Assembly: GCA_021821885.1 (NCBI GenBank)
Contig: JAKARO010000001.1
Span: 1-64,000, forward strand
DNA from: Pseudomonadota bacterium
GTDB taxonomy: Bacteria; Pseudomonadota; Gammaproteobacteria; Acidithiobacillales; Acidithiobacillaceae
Direction of reading: 5' to 3'
Length of the DNA: 64,000 nucleotides
Shown: one piece after another, positions 40,814 through 51,198 of the stretch
Numbering within the stretch: position 1 is the stretch's first letter
Layout of the letters: each line of letters begins with the position of its first letter
Made by a program: the position numbers and the translations under genes
The notes under the pieces: model-generated
Told to the model about the DNA's origin: nothing
Databases searched by the model: none
Seen by the model: the letters and a program-made list of their open reading frames with translations, nothing else

Positions 40814-42249
40814 GGATGTGCTGCTCCCACCGGCATACCCACGGCCTGGCCAAGCTGGGCCAGGGCCACATAACTGCTGACCAGATTGGAAATGAGACTG
40901 TAACGGGACTGGGCCAGGGCCGTCTCGGCCTGCAGTACATCCTGGATGGTTGCCTGCCCAACCCGGTACTGGGCAAGGACCACTTCCAGCGCCTTGCCCG
41001 CGTTGGCCAGACTGCTGGAGGCACCGGGATAGGCGGCCAGGTCCCCCTGAAAACTGTGATAGTCCTGCCAGACAGCGGCAAGAGTAGTGTTGCGGGTACT
41101 GTTCATTGTGGCTTCATCCTGCCGGGCCGTGGCTTCGGCCTGACGGACCTGGTAGTGGTTGCTGAAGCCGGTAAAGAGGGGCACGGTCAGTGTAAGCCCC
41201 AATGTCCAGGTGTCTCCTGGCTGGAATCCTCCCTGAAACTGGTAACCATAGGATCCGGAAATTCCAAGGGTGGGCAGTCCTTCTTCCCGGACTGCCCGTA
41301 CGCTGGCACGGGCAACGGCGACCTGGGCCCTTGCCTCCTGGAGGGCCGGATTTTCCTTCTCCGCGGCCCGCATCAGCCGGCGGGCCGCATCCCGCAGGCC
41401 CGCCGGAGGATGACTCCCTGGAGTCAAAGGCACAATATGGATGGCACTTCCCGGTGCAAGTCCCAAGGTGCTCGCCAGGGTGCCCTGGCTCGCAAGCACT
41501 GCCTGCTTCTGGCCCGCATAGGCGGACTCGGCCTGGGCCAGCGCAGCCCGGGCCTGGTAGAGGTCGCCAATCGTTGCCTGGCCTGCCCGGTGAAGAACCT
41601 CCGCCGCCTCCAGGGCCTTCCGGTTTTCAGCCACCGTCCTGGCATCCGCTTCCAGCAGGGCCTGGCTACCCATCAGCTGGTAATATGCCTGGGTTACGGA
41701 GAAAACAACGCTCTGCAGGGTCTGGTTCTGGGTAAATCCGGCTACCCACTCCTGGGCCTCCGCAACGTCATACCGGGCACGGCGCAGGCCAAAGTCCCAC
41801 AGGGTGTAGCTGAGAGTCAGGTCTGGAAAGGCGCTGTTCCGGGCCGGGACCCTGAAACCGGCGGTCGATACCGCCTGCCGGCGCGTAGCCGTACTCCCCA
41901 GGGTAAGGGTGGGCAGCCAGACGCTTTCCGCGACACCCACCGCCGCCGCCCGGGCGAGCAGTCCTTCCCATGCCGCAGCCGTCTGCGGGTTATGGGACAG
42001 GGCAAAAGACGTCAGTGCCGGCAGCGTCCAGATGCGTTCGGCCTGCACGGCAAACCACGGTATCCGGCCAGGCAGCCGGGGAAGCGGGGCCCTTTTTCCC
42101 AGCCATGGTTTTGCAGGTTGGCCAGGGACTCCCCGCCCGGTATCCAGGGGATCTCCAGAAAGAAACCCAAGGCCCGCCTGCGCAGCTGTCCCCCAGAAGA
42201 AGCATCCCAGCAGAAATGCCATTCCTGCTCCGCTGCGGCGAATACCCAT
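40810..42249 (-). CDS. TolC-family outer membrane efflux protein
   Basis: Two internal OEP repeats; LTLSYTLWDFGLRRARYDVAEAQ, LTLTVPLFTGFSNHYQVRQAEA. Confidence 0.92.
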   Translation of the reverse strand: MGIRRSGAGMAFLLGCFFWGTAAQAGLGFLSGDPLDTGRGVPGQPAKPWLGKRAPLPRLPGRIPWFAVQAERIWTLPALTSFALSHNPQTAAAWEGLLARAAAVGVAESVWLPTLTLGSTATRRQAVSTAGFRVPARNSAFPDLTLSYTLWDFGLRRARYDVAEAQEWVAGFTQNQTLQSVVFSVTQAYYQLMGSQALLEADARTVAENRKALEAAEVLHRAGQATIGDLYQARAALAQAESAYAGQKQAVLASQGTLASTLGLAPGSAIHIVPLTPGSHPPAGLRDAARRLMRAAEKENPALQEARAQVAVARASVRAVREEGLPTLGISGSYGYQFQGGFQPGDTWTLGLTLTVPLFTGFSNHYQVRQAEATARQDEATMNSTRNTTLAAVWQDYHSFQGDLAAYPGASSSLANAGKALEVVLAQYRVGQATIQDVLQAETALAQSRYSLISNLVSSYVALAQLGQAVGMPVGAAHP

Positions 42250-42461
42250 GAAGGTGCCTTTTCCTGCCTTCTGATAGAGGCCATTGTCGGAAATTGGCAG
42301 GAAAAATAGAAGTGGCCCCTACAGCTGTTTTGTGTTGCAACCTGTGAATGCAGGGAACAGAATTCGCAACCTTTAAAACTTGGCTGCTGGCAAAACTGCC
42401 GGGAAGGAGACTATCTTTTCAGGGTGGGAACCATTTCCCACCATTTTGCGGGGACAAAATC

Positions 42462-43007
42462 ATGTCAAAACCGTCTGGAATACATAACCTGTTTTTTGCC
42501 GTGATCCTGGCACTCGGACCGGCTGCCGCACTGGCTACCCCAGGTGCGGGCGGAATGGGGCAGGCCCCTGGCATGCCGATGGCCGGCGCTGGCTGTCACC
42601 TCTCGGGTCCCGGATTGCACTGGAGGATGGCAAACGCCCCAGTTCCCATGCTCATGCCCATCGTCTGGCGCCATGCCGTTGCACTGAAACTGACTCCCAC
42701 CCAGGAATCGCGGTTGCGGCAGTGGCGCGGCGAACACATGAAAGTCATGCACAGCCACTGGGAACAGATGCAAAAGGACAGCAAAGCCCTGCGAAAGGCC
42801 CTGCTCGGGGGGGAATCTGGCCGTGCTATCACGCCACTGGAAACCGCGGTCCTGAAAGATCATGCAGGAATGCTGCAGCACGCCATCGGCCAGGTGGAAT
42901 TCCTGCACCATCTGCTGACTCCGGCCCAATGGACTGAAACTACCCGGATCTACACCCACATGAAAAAAGGCGGGAAACCGGGACCTGGAACCTGCCAGGC
43001 CCGATGA
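42462..43007 (+). CDS. Periplasmic Spy/CpxP-like protein
   Basis: Signal peptide, then LKLTPTQESRLRQWRGEHMKVMHSHWEQMQKDSKALRKALL...LLTPAQWTE; LTxxQ-like segments. Confidence 0.7.
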   Translation: MSKPSGIHNLFFAVILALGPAAALATPGAGGMGQAPGMPMAGAGCHLSGPGLHWRMANAPVPMLMPIVWRHAVALKLTPTQESRLRQWRGEHMKVMHSHWEQMQKDSKALRKALLGGESGRAITPLETAVLKDHAGMLQHAIGQVEFLHHLLTPAQWTETTRIYTHMKKGGKPGPGTCQAR

Positions 43008-43732
43008 TCCGTCGGGGCAAAATCCTGCTGGTGGATGACGATGCCAGGCTTCGCGCCATGCTGCAGCGCTACCTGGAAAACCAGGGATTTTCTGTCCACA
43101 CTGCTGCCTCCGCTACCCAGATGGGCCGCCACCTGGAGCGTGAGGCTTACGATCTGCTCCTGCTTGATGTGATGATGCCAGGAGAAGACGGGTTTTCCAT
43201 CTGCCAGCGCCTCCGGGAGCAGCAGTCTTCGCTGCCTATTATCATGCTTACCGCACGCGGGCATCTGGATGACCGTATCCAGGGCCTTGCCGTGGGCGCC
43301 GACGACTACGTACCCAAACCTTTCGAACCGGAGGAACTGGTTGCCCGCATCCGCGCGGTCCTGCGCCGCAGCCAGGACAATTCCACGGCCACTCCGACAT
43401 CCGGCTTCATTGATTTCGGATCTTTCCATCTGGCCCTGGATACGCGCACGCTCTGGCGGGACAGGACCGAAATCCCCCTGACAGAAACGGAATTTTCGCT
43501 GCTCCATGCCCTGGCAGGCCATCCCTGGCAAACCCTGTCCCGGGACCGCCTGCTCACCATGATCCATGGCCAGACAGAAGGTATCCCTGGAGCACGCGGG
43601 ATTGACGTTTTCATTTCCCGGCTGCGTCGGCTGATCGAGGACGATCCGGCGCGTCCGCGCCATATCCAGACCGTCTGGGGAAAAGGGTATGTCTTTGTAC
43701 CTGGCACGCACGGGGGGCCCCCACCAGCTTGA
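43004..43732 (+). CDS. OmpR-family response regulator
   Basis: ILLVDDDARLRAMLQRYLENQGF...DLLLLDVMMPGEDGF...MLTARGHLDDRI...GADDYVPKPFEPEELVARI, winged-helix C-terminus. Confidence 0.95.
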   Translation: MIRRGKILLVDDDARLRAMLQRYLENQGFSVHTAASATQMGRHLEREAYDLLLLDVMMPGEDGFSICQRLREQQSSLPIIMLTARGHLDDRIQGLAVGADDYVPKPFEPEELVARIRAVLRRSQDNSTATPTSGFIDFGSFHLALDTRTLWRDRTEIPLTETEFSLLHALAGHPWQTLSRDRLLTMIHGQTEGIPGARGIDVFISRLRRLIEDDPARPRHIQTVWGKGYVFVPGTHGGPPPA

Positions 43733-45030
43733 AACGGTTATCCTCTCTCTGGCCTGACACCCTTTTTACCCGCATGTTTCTGCTCATTGGCGGCATTCTT
43801 CTGGTCAGCCAGGCCGCCATTTACTGGTATTTCATCCTGAACCCGGACAACCCCCAGGCCCGCCGGCTGGCGCAGAACTGGGCACAGGTCCTGGCCCTTG
43901 GAAGCCAGATCGGCTCCCAGAAGGCGATCCCTCTCCCCAACGCTGCAGCCATTGAGTTCCGCCCTGCCTCCAGGATCCATGGGGTTCCGCCCAGCAGCCC
44001 CCTGTACCGCAATGCCCTTCATTTTCTGCATGGCATGGGCTGGCCAGCTGCGCGCCTGGCGGAAAACCGCCAGCAGAAAATACTCTGGCTTATAGCCTCA
44101 CCCCCCAGGGGGATAGCCATCGGGATCCCCCCGCCAGAACCTTCCAGCCCTCTCCCTCCATGGGTACGGCTCGGCGGGATAGTCATGCTTTCTCTGATCG
44201 GAGCCTTTCTGACGGTACGCCAGCTTACCCTTCCACTGAGCCGGCTCATCTCTGGAGTCATGGCAGCACGAGAAACAGAGCACCCGGTCGTCCTGCCGGT
44301 ATCGGGACCCGCCGACCTCCGGCGGCTGGCAGTTCATCTTAACAACGCTCTCCAGGACCTGGACGAGCTCTGGAAAGAGCGCGAGATGCTGCTGCTTGGC
44401 GTTTCTCATGATCTCCGGACTCCGCTGACCCGCATGCGCATGCTGGCAGAATTCCTGCCCCGGGAGGATGCGGCCATCCGTACGGACATGATCACCAACC
44501 TGAGGGAAATGGACCAGATCATTCACCAGTTTCTGGACTACGCCCGCAGCGGCAGCGGCAGCGGGGAAGACAGTGTTACGCTGGATCTGGGCTCCTGGCT
44601 GAAAGCCTTTGCGGAAAGGCAGGGCCCGGGAACCGTTCTTGACCTTCCCCCCGGCCCCGCCATTCTTCTGAAAACCGGGCCGGTTTCCTTGGGGCGCATC
44701 CTGCAGAACCTCGTCGATAATGCCCGCCGGCACGGTACTCCACCTGTTCTGGTTTCTCTGGACAGGGCAAAGGACGGTGTCCGCATTTCCGTAAGGGATG
44801 CAGGCCCCGGGATTGATCCCGAGATTCTGGTCCGGCTGGGAACCCCCTTTGCTTTTGCGGGCCAGGGAGGAGGAACCGGACTTGGATTGGCGACCGTCCA
44901 GCGCATCCTCCGCAGGCTGGGCGGCAGGATCAGCTTCCGCAATTTTCCAGGGAAGGGCCTGGAAGCCAGGATTTTTCTGCCTTTCCCGGAAGAAGCCGGA
45001 CAGAGGGCTACGCCCCCGGGACAGCTTTAG
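43729..45030 (+). CDS. Sensor histidine kinase (EnvZ/CpxA-like)
   Basis: TM segments, HAMP, LGVSHDLRTPLTRMRMLAEFL, N-box LVDNARRHG, G-boxes DAGPGI and GGGTGLGLATVQRI. Confidence 0.95.
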   Translation: MKRLSSLWPDTLFTRMFLLIGGILLVSQAAIYWYFILNPDNPQARRLAQNWAQVLALGSQIGSQKAIPLPNAAAIEFRPASRIHGVPPSSPLYRNALHFLHGMGWPAARLAENRQQKILWLIASPPRGIAIGIPPPEPSSPLPPWVRLGGIVMLSLIGAFLTVRQLTLPLSRLISGVMAARETEHPVVLPVSGPADLRRLAVHLNNALQDLDELWKEREMLLLGVSHDLRTPLTRMRMLAEFLPREDAAIRTDMITNLREMDQIIHQFLDYARSGSGSGEDSVTLDLGSWLKAFAERQGPGTVLDLPPGPAILLKTGPVSLGRILQNLVDNARRHGTPPVLVSLDRAKDGVRISVRDAGPGIDPEILVRLGTPFAFAGQGGGTGLGLATVQRILRRLGGRISFRNFPGKGLEARIFLPFPEEAGQRATPPGQL

Positions 45031-45341
45031 GACTTCGGATGCCCTGGACAGAGCCGGCGCAGCTCTGCCGCCTGGGTGGAGGTCAGGTTGCGCCAGGCAA
45101 TATTGCCGCAGTGCCCCTGGAGCTTCCCTTCGAGGGTACCAGGCTGGGAAACGGTACGGCCAACCGGAAAAGCGGGTACGGAACGGGTCGCCACGACTCC
45201 CGGCCCGGAAAGGCTGGCTGCCACTACCGGCGCTGCGGATTCTGCCGGTCGCCAGGGTTTCCAGAACCAGAGCACCCCACCCGCTACCAGCAGAAGAATC
45301 ACCCCAGCCCATGCCATTATTCCCATGCCGCGTTTTCGCAT
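45027..45341 (-). CDS. Hypothetical membrane-anchored small protein
   Basis: MRKRGMGIMAWAGVILLLVAGGVLWFWKPW...; C-terminal CGNIAWRNLTSTQAAELRRLCPGH. Confidence 0.55.
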   Translation of the reverse strand: MRKRGMGIMAWAGVILLLVAGGVLWFWKPWRPAESAAPVVAASLSGPGVVATRSVPAFPVGRTVSQPGTLEGKLQGHCGNIAWRNLTSTQAAELRRLCPGHPKS

Positions 45342-45351
45342 CACCACCTCC

Positions 45352-47511
45352 CTATCTGCCCTGGTGTCTGCCGTCAGGGGCCAGGCATTCCAGGGGAACG
45401 ACCCCGAGAGCAAGCCATTTGCTCCCCGAGGGGAACTGGATCCGGATCCGCCCCTGCCGGCCTCCTGGCTCGTAATCAAGAACGGTTCCTTCTCCAAAAA
45501 CAGGATGCCGGATCCGGGATCCTGGCGGATAGGGCCAGTCGCCAACCCCCGCTACCGCAGCGATGGGCGGGACGGGACGGGCAATCCGGACCCGCGGACG
45601 CAGCTCCTGCAGCCTGTGAGCCGGAATTTCCCGGAGAAAGCGTGAAGGAACTGCCATCCGCTCGCTCCCGTTCAGCCGCCGGCTGTCGGCATGGGTTAGG
45701 ACCAGGGTCTCCATGGCACGGGTCATTCCCACATAGCAGAGCCGCCGTTCCTCGGCCAGTCCACTGGAATCTTCCATGGCACGCTGGTGCGGGAAGAGCC
45801 CCTCTTCCATGCCCACCAGAAACACAAGCGGAAATTCCAGTCCCTTGGCGCTGTGCAGGCTCATCAGCTGTACACAGTCCTGCCACTCCTCTCCCGCACC
45901 ATCCCCAGCCTCAAGGGCCGCATGGGTCAGAAATTCCGAGAGCAGATTTCCGGGCTCTGGACTCAGTTCCTGCAGACTGGCTGACGCATCCCCCCTGGCG
46001 AAAGCCCGTGCAGCATTCCCCAGTTCGTCCAGGTTCTCCTGGCGCCCCTCCGCACGGTCCCCGTCCCTGGCATGCCAGGTCCGCAGCTCCGTGAGCTCCA
46101 GAATCTTCTCGACCTGAAGATCCAGCTCCAGGCCACTACAGGCCCCAGAAAGACGGTCCACAAGGGTCAGGAAGGCATTTACCTTCGGCTGCTTCAGATC
46201 AGCGGCCGCCTGCCAGAGGGATATGCCCCGGCCCTGGGCCAGCTGACGGAGCCGTTCGAGGGTGACCGCCCCGATTCCCCGGGCGGGTACATTGACGACC
46301 CGGTCAAAGGCCATATCGTCGTGCCGGTTCAGGACAAGACGCAGATATGCCAGAACATCACGGATCTCGGCACGCTCGAAAAACCGCAGCCCCCCGTAGA
46401 CACGGTAGGGCATTCCCTCCCGGACGAGAAGTTCCTCAAAAGCACGGGACTGGGCATTGGAGCGGTAAAGAATCGCGCAGTCCTGGCGCTTTCCTCCTTC
46501 CTCCAACCACTGCTGGATGCGGGCAACCACAAACCTGGCTTCATCATCTCCACTGTAGGCATTGTACAGCTGGACCGGGCCGCCATCCGTGCGGGCCGTC
46601 CAGAGAGTTTTCCCCATCCGCTCGGGATTTCTGGCAATCACGGCGTTTGCGGCCTCCAGGATCGGCGCCGTGGAACGGTAGTTCTGCTCAAGCCGCACCA
46701 GCCTCGCCTCCGGGAAGTCCTCGCCAAAACGGAGCAGATTCTCTACACGGGCACCACGCCAGGCATATATGGACTGGTCGTCATCGCCTACCGCAAAAAT
46801 CCGCCCATGGCCTGCCAACCGGCGCAGCCACCAGTATTGCACGACGTTGGTATCCTGGAACTCATCCACCAGGACTTCCTGGAAACGTGCCTGGTAATAC
46901 GCCAGAAGGTCAGGCTGTTCCCAAAGCCGGCCCGCAAGCAGGAGGAGATCGCCAAAATCTACCGCATCGCTGCGCTGTTTCAGCAGTTCATAGCGCCGGT
47001 AAATCTCTACAAGGGGGGAAGCGGAGGGGGATTCTTCCTGGGCCACCCGGTCAGGAGACCAGCCGTCATCCTTCCAGCGGCCAATCCTCGCGGCAACCGC
47101 CCTTGGGGTCCACTGCTTCTCGTCAATCTGGAGTTCCCGCAGGGCACGGCGGACCAGCCGCTGGCTGTCTTCGGCATCCAGTACCTGGAAGGTTTGCGGA
47201 AGGCCAGCTATCGCATGATGCTGGCGCAGCAGCCTGTGGGCGATGCCGTGGAAAGTCCCCATCCAGAGACCCGCCAGATCCATTTCCACCATGGCCGAGA
47301 GTCGGTCACGCATGGACCGGGCTGCCCGGTTGGTAAAAGTCACCGCCAGAATTCCGCCCGGCCGCACACCTTCCTCCAGCAGGTGGGCAATACGGCTGGT
47401 GAGAACCCTCGTCTTTCCCGAACCGGCCCCTGCCAGAACCAGGGCTGGACCTGGTGGCAGCAGTACCGCCTCCTGCTGGCGATCATTCAGCTGCATCTGT
47501 ACTCCACTCAT
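45352..47511 (-). CDS. uvrD: UvrD/Rep-family ATP-dependent DNA helicase
   Basis: LNDRQQEAVLLPPGPALVLAGAGSGKTRVLTSRIAHLL...VDEFQDTN...VGDDDQSIYAWRGA...LMSLHSAKGLEFPLVFLVGMEEGLFPH. Confidence 0.95.
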   Translation of the reverse strand: MSGVQMQLNDRQQEAVLLPPGPALVLAGAGSGKTRVLTSRIAHLLEEGVRPGGILAVTFTNRAARSMRDRLSAMVEMDLAGLWMGTFHGIAHRLLRQHHAIAGLPQTFQVLDAEDSQRLVRRALRELQIDEKQWTPRAVAARIGRWKDDGWSPDRVAQEESPSASPLVEIYRRYELLKQRSDAVDFGDLLLLAGRLWEQPDLLAYYQARFQEVLVDEFQDTNVVQYWWLRRLAGHGRIFAVGDDDQSIYAWRGARVENLLRFGEDFPEARLVRLEQNYRSTAPILEAANAVIARNPERMGKTLWTARTDGGPVQLYNAYSGDDEARFVVARIQQWLEEGGKRQDCAILYRSNAQSRAFEELLVREGMPYRVYGGLRFFERAEIRDVLAYLRLVLNRHDDMAFDRVVNVPARGIGAVTLERLRQLAQGRGISLWQAAADLKQPKVNAFLTLVDRLSGACSGLELDLQVEKILELTELRTWHARDGDRAEGRQENLDELGNAARAFARGDASASLQELSPEPGNLLSEFLTHAALEAGDGAGEEWQDCVQLMSLHSAKGLEFPLVFLVGMEEGLFPHQRAMEDSSGLAEERRLCYVGMTRAMETLVLTHADSRRLNGSERMAVPSRFLREIPAHRLQELRPRVRIARPVPPIAAVAGVGDWPYPPGSRIRHPVFGEGTVLDYEPGGRQGRIRIQFPSGSKWLALGVVPLECLAPDGRHQGR

Positions 47512-47612
47512 ATTCCCCGTGAAACTTGAAAAACCCCGGAAATGCCCCCATGGTGTGGGCAGAACGGTTATCCCGTCCGCTGTTCTCAAAAAGGCATAAT
47601 AAGGGGGTTCCC

Positions 47613-48551
47613 TTGGAATACAAAGACTATTATCAGATTCTCGGCGTCGCACGCGGCGCCGACGCCCAGGCCATCAAGGCGGCATACCGGAAAATGGCCC
47701 GCAAATACCATCCGGATGTAAGCAAGGAACCCCATGCCGAGGACCGCTTCAAGGACGTGCAGGAAGCCTACGAGGTACTCCGGGATTCCGAGAAACGCCG
47801 TGCATATGATCAGCTCGGGAGCAACTGGCGGGCTGGACAGGAATTCCGTCCCCCTCCCGGATGGGAACATTTTAATGGCGGTTCTCCCGGAGCGGGAGGT
47901 CCCGATCTTGGCGGATTCAGCGATTTTTTTGAAGAACTGTTTGCCCGCCGGGGTGGCGGAGGACGGGGTCACGCGGGATTCCGCATGCGGGGTGAGGACA
48001 GCGAGGCCACCCTGACCATTTCCCTGGAAGATGCCGCCCAGGGCAGCCAACGGGAAATTTCCCTGGAAATTCCGGGCTCTCCCGGCCCCGATGGCAGAAT
48101 TCAGCGGGAAAGCCGGCGGCTTACCGTAAAAATCCCGGCTGGGGTTACGGAAGGACAGCGCCTGCGCATCGCCGGCCAGGGACAGCCAGGGCATGGAGGC
48201 GGTCCCGGTGGGGATCTTTATCTGCGTATCCAGTTTGCACCACATCCCAGGTTCCGGGTGGAGGGACGGAACCTGTTCCACGACCTTCGCGTGGCCCCCT
48301 GGGAGGCTGTTCTGGGCTCTTCCGTAGAAATCCCCACCCTGGCCGGTCCGGTACGCATGAAAATCCCTGCCGGCAGCAGTAGCGGCCAGAAACTCCGGCT
48401 TGCCGGCAAAGGCCTGCCCGGGACAGGGGGGAAACCACCTGGCGATCTCTACGCTATCCTTCAGATAGTGGTTCCCCGCCATATATCCGGGGAAGAACAG
48501 TCGCTCTGGCAGAAACTGGCGGAGGAAAGCCATTTCCATCCCCGCCACTGA
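47613..48551 (+). CDS. cbpA: CbpA-type DnaJ co-chaperone (likely TTG start)
   Basis: (L)EYKDYYQILGVARGADAQAIKAAYRKMARKYHPDVSKEP...; DnaJ C-terminal domain. TTG at 47613 lies after a GGGGG stretch. Confidence 0.92.
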   Translation: MEYKDYYQILGVARGADAQAIKAAYRKMARKYHPDVSKEPHAEDRFKDVQEAYEVLRDSEKRRAYDQLGSNWRAGQEFRPPPGWEHFNGGSPGAGGPDLGGFSDFFEELFARRGGGGRGHAGFRMRGEDSEATLTISLEDAAQGSQREISLEIPGSPGPDGRIQRESRRLTVKIPAGVTEGQRLRIAGQGQPGHGGGPGGDLYLRIQFAPHPRFRVEGRNLFHDLRVAPWEAVLGSSVEIPTLAGPVRMKIPAGSSSGQKLRLAGKGLPGTGGKPPGDLYAILQIVVPRHISGEEQSLWQKLAEESHFHPRH

Positions 48552-48577
48552 TCTTCCGGACTTGAGGAGAAAAGCCC

Positions 48578-48874
48578 ATGACATCCATCCCGGTCCCGGT
48601 AATTGAGGCAGAACTGGTAGAAGACAGCACCTTCACCCTTGATTTTGCCATGCTCTGCACCCAACTCCACTGTGGTGCCGATGAAGCCCTGGATCTGGTT
48701 CATTATGGCGTTTTACAGCCCCGGGGACAGAGTCCCCAGCACTGGCGCTTCAGCAGCCTTGATATCTACCGGGCGCAGCTCAGCCGCCGTCTGGTCCGCG
48801 ACCTGGAGCTGGATCTTGCCGGTGCAGCCCTGGCGGTCGAACTGCTGGAGCGGCTTTCCCCGGCCTGCCCCTGA
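48578..48874 (+). CDS. cbpM: CbpM-like chaperone modulator
   Basis: Small ORF immediately downstream of cbpA; ELVEDSTFTLDFAMLCTQLHCGADEALDLVHYGVLQP...DIYRAQLSRRLVRDLELDLAGAALAVELLERL. Confidence 0.8.
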   Translation: MTSIPVPVIEAELVEDSTFTLDFAMLCTQLHCGADEALDLVHYGVLQPRGQSPQHWRFSSLDIYRAQLSRRLVRDLELDLAGAALAVELLERLSPACP

Positions 48875-49017
48875 GCAGGCGGCAGAGAGCTGGCTGGACC
48901 GGGTATGGCGGAGAAATGCAGATACTGCCCCAGGGCACCAGGTTCAGGCTGCGGACCGGGATGTTACACGCATGGCGCAGTGCTGCCCGCTCATATATGT
49001 TCCACGATCAACAGCCC

Positions 49018-49308
49018 TTAAAGATGGTAACCATCCGGGTCTTTTTCCCGCAGACGCCGGGAAAGCACCTGGATGCAGAAATGGTTTGGAATGGCGATAA
49101 AGACCCTCCGGTACATTCTCTGGGTGTCCTGCAGTGGACGAACCATATGCCAGGGGTGCTCTGCCTGTGCAAAAAGAAAACTCCGGTTTCCGACCACCTC
49201 CGCCGTCGCGGCCACACGCAGGTCTTCATAGCCTGGGGCAAACTTTCCGGGAAGTCCTGGCCGTGGCCGTCCAGTAGCGGCCCTATCCTCCGGCCAGACG
49301 GCCCGCAT
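49018..49308 (-). CDS. Hypothetical protein, possibly cotranscribed with glmS
   Basis: ORF starts about 10 nt after the glmS stop with GGAG in the stop region. Codon use looks coding-like, but no family recognised. Confidence 0.4.
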   Translation of the reverse strand: MRAVWPEDRAATGRPRPGLPGKFAPGYEDLRVAATAEVVGNRSFLFAQAEHPWHMVRPLQDTQRMYRRVFIAIPNHFCIQVLSRRLREKDPDGYHL

Positions 49309-49315
49309 GGGGGCT

Positions 49316-51151
49316 TCACTCCACGGTTACAGCCTTGGCCAGATTCCGCGGCCGGTCCACGTCTGTCCCCTTCACCAGGGCGGCATGATAGGCAAGGAGC
49401 TGGACCGGAATGGCGTGCAGAACTGGGGAGAGTTCGCCCGCATGCCGTGGCAGGCGGATGACATGGACTCCCTTGCTGGCCTGGAACCGGCTGTCGAGAT
49501 CCGTGAAAACGTAGAGCTCCCCGCCACGGGCGTGGACTTCCTGCATGTTCGACGCCAGCTTCTCAAGCAGGCGGTCATTGGGAGCAATGACCACAACGGG
49601 CATCTGGCTGTCCACCAGGGCCAGGGGCCCATGTTTCAGTTCACCTGCCGGATATGCCTCAGCATGTATGTAAGAAATCTCCTTGAGCTTCAAGGCACCT
49701 TCCAGGGCGATCGGATAGTGCAGTCCGCGTCCCAGGAAAAGGGCATGCTCCCTGTCCGCGAACCTGGCCGCCCAAATCTGTATCTGGGGCTCCAGATTCA
49801 GGGCCTGCTGGACTCCTCCGGGAAGGTACCGCAGTGCCTCAATGTGCTTCTCCAGATCCCCCGGACCCAGTCGCCCGCGGATCCAGGCGAGCGAAAGGGC
49901 CAAAAGATATAGCGCCACCAGCTGGGTAGTAAATGCCTTTGTCGATGCCACTCCGATTTCCGGGCCCGCACGGGTTAGAAAGCTCAGAGCCGAGGCCCGG
50001 GGAATGGCGCTTTCCGCCACATTGCAGATGGATAGCGTGTGCGTATGTCCCAGTTTCTGGGCATGTCGCAGGGCCTCATAGGTGTCGAGCGTTTCTCCTG
50101 ACTGGGAGAGGGTAACCACCAGCTGCGCCGGATCCGGGATGCTTTCACGGTACCGGTATTCGTGTCCCAGTTCAGACTGGGCCGGAATCCCGGCAATACT
50201 TTCCATCCACTGGCGGCCCACCAGGCTCGCATAATGGCTGGTTCCCGATGCGAGAAAAAGCACCCGTTCCACCTGGCCGAAATGGTTCTCGGCCTCTTCT
50301 CCCCAGATGTTCCGGAGGGAAAATGCGCCGCCCAGGACGCCTTCGAGGGTCTCGGCAATAGCCCTTGGCTGCTCGTGAATTTCCTTCTGCATGAAGTGCC
50401 GGTAGGGCCCAAGATCAATGGCGGCCGCGCTCATCTGACTCCAGCGCTCTTCCCTGACCAGATCGTGGCCCTGTCCATCCTGTATCCGGACACCGTCCCG
50501 TCGCACCTCTGCGACATCGCCATCCTCCAGATAGACGATGCGCTTCGTAACCGGTACCAGCGCGGCGACATCGGAGGCAAAGTAGTTCCCGTCCCCGGAA
50601 AGGCCAAGAAGGAGGGGACAGCCCATACGCGCTACCACCAGTTCATCCGGATCCCTGCTGCTCAGAACCGCAAAGGCATATGCTCCGCGCAGCTCCCGTG
50701 CCGCACACTGCACTGCCGCTAGCAAGGTAGGAGTCTGCTGCCGGTAGCGGTGTACCAGATGCGCAATCACCTCCGTATCGGTTTCTGAGGCAAACTTGTA
50801 GCCGCTTTTCTCCAGTTCCTCGCGCAACAACTGGAAATTTTCCACAATCCCGTTGTGGACAACTGCGATTTCATTGTGTGAAACGTGCGGGTGGGCATTC
50901 TGTTCAGCGATCCCCCCATGCGTGGCCCAGCGGGTGTGACCAATGCCGGCCAGCCCCTCTAGCCCTGCACTGGCAACCAGCGCTTCCAGTTCGGCGACAC
51001 GGCCAACGCTACGCAGACGGCGCAGTGTTCCACTGCCATCACGCAGGGCAACACCGGCCGAATCATAGCCACGGTATTCCAGCCGTCGCAGACCCTCAAG
51101 GATCATGGGCAGCACGTTGCTTGCCGCCATACCACCAACTATGCCACACAT
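49316..51151 (-). CDS. glmS: Glutamine-fructose-6-phosphate aminotransferase
   Basis: [35 protein letters not shown]...[13 protein letters not shown]...[16 protein letters not shown]-terminus. Confidence 0.98.
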   Translation of the reverse strand: MCGIVGGMAASNVLPMILEGLRRLEYRGYDSAGVALRDGSGTLRRLRSVGRVAELEALVASAGLEGLAGIGHTRWATHGGIAEQNAHPHVSHNEIAVVHNGIVENFQLLREELEKSGYKFASETDTEVIAHLVHRYRQQTPTLLAAVQCAARELRGAYAFAVLSSRDPDELVVARMGCPLLLGLSGDGNYFASDVAALVPVTKRIVYLEDGDVAEVRRDGVRIQDGQGHDLVREERWSQMSAAAIDLGPYRHFMQKEIHEQPRAIAETLEGVLGGAFSLRNIWGEEAENHFGQVERVLFLASGTSHYASLVGRQWMESIAGIPAQSELGHEYRYRESIPDPAQLVVTLSQSGETLDTYEALRHAQKLGHTHTLSICNVAESAIPRASALSFLTRAGPEIGVASTKAFTTQLVALYLLALSLAWIRGRLGPGDLEKHIEALRYLPGGVQQALNLEPQIQIWAARFADREHALFLGRGLHYPIALEGALKLKEISYIHAEAYPAGELKHGPLALVDSQMPVVVIAPNDRLLEKLASNMQEVHARGGELYVFTDLDSRFQASKGVHVIRLPRHAGELSPVLHAIPVQLLAYHAALVKGTDVDRPRNLAKAVTVE

Positions 51152-51198
51152 AAGGTCTCCCTGACCGTACCGTCCATGCTGCTCTTCCCCAATTCCGC

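Noticed and set aside
40816-42309. 497-aa plus-strand ORF opposite the TolC-like gene
   Set aside because: Antisense shadow ORF.
48916-49461. 181-aa plus-strand ORF running into glmS
   Set aside because: Overlaps the glmS 3' end antisense and lacks any family signal; the minus-strand 96-aa ORF is more plausible.
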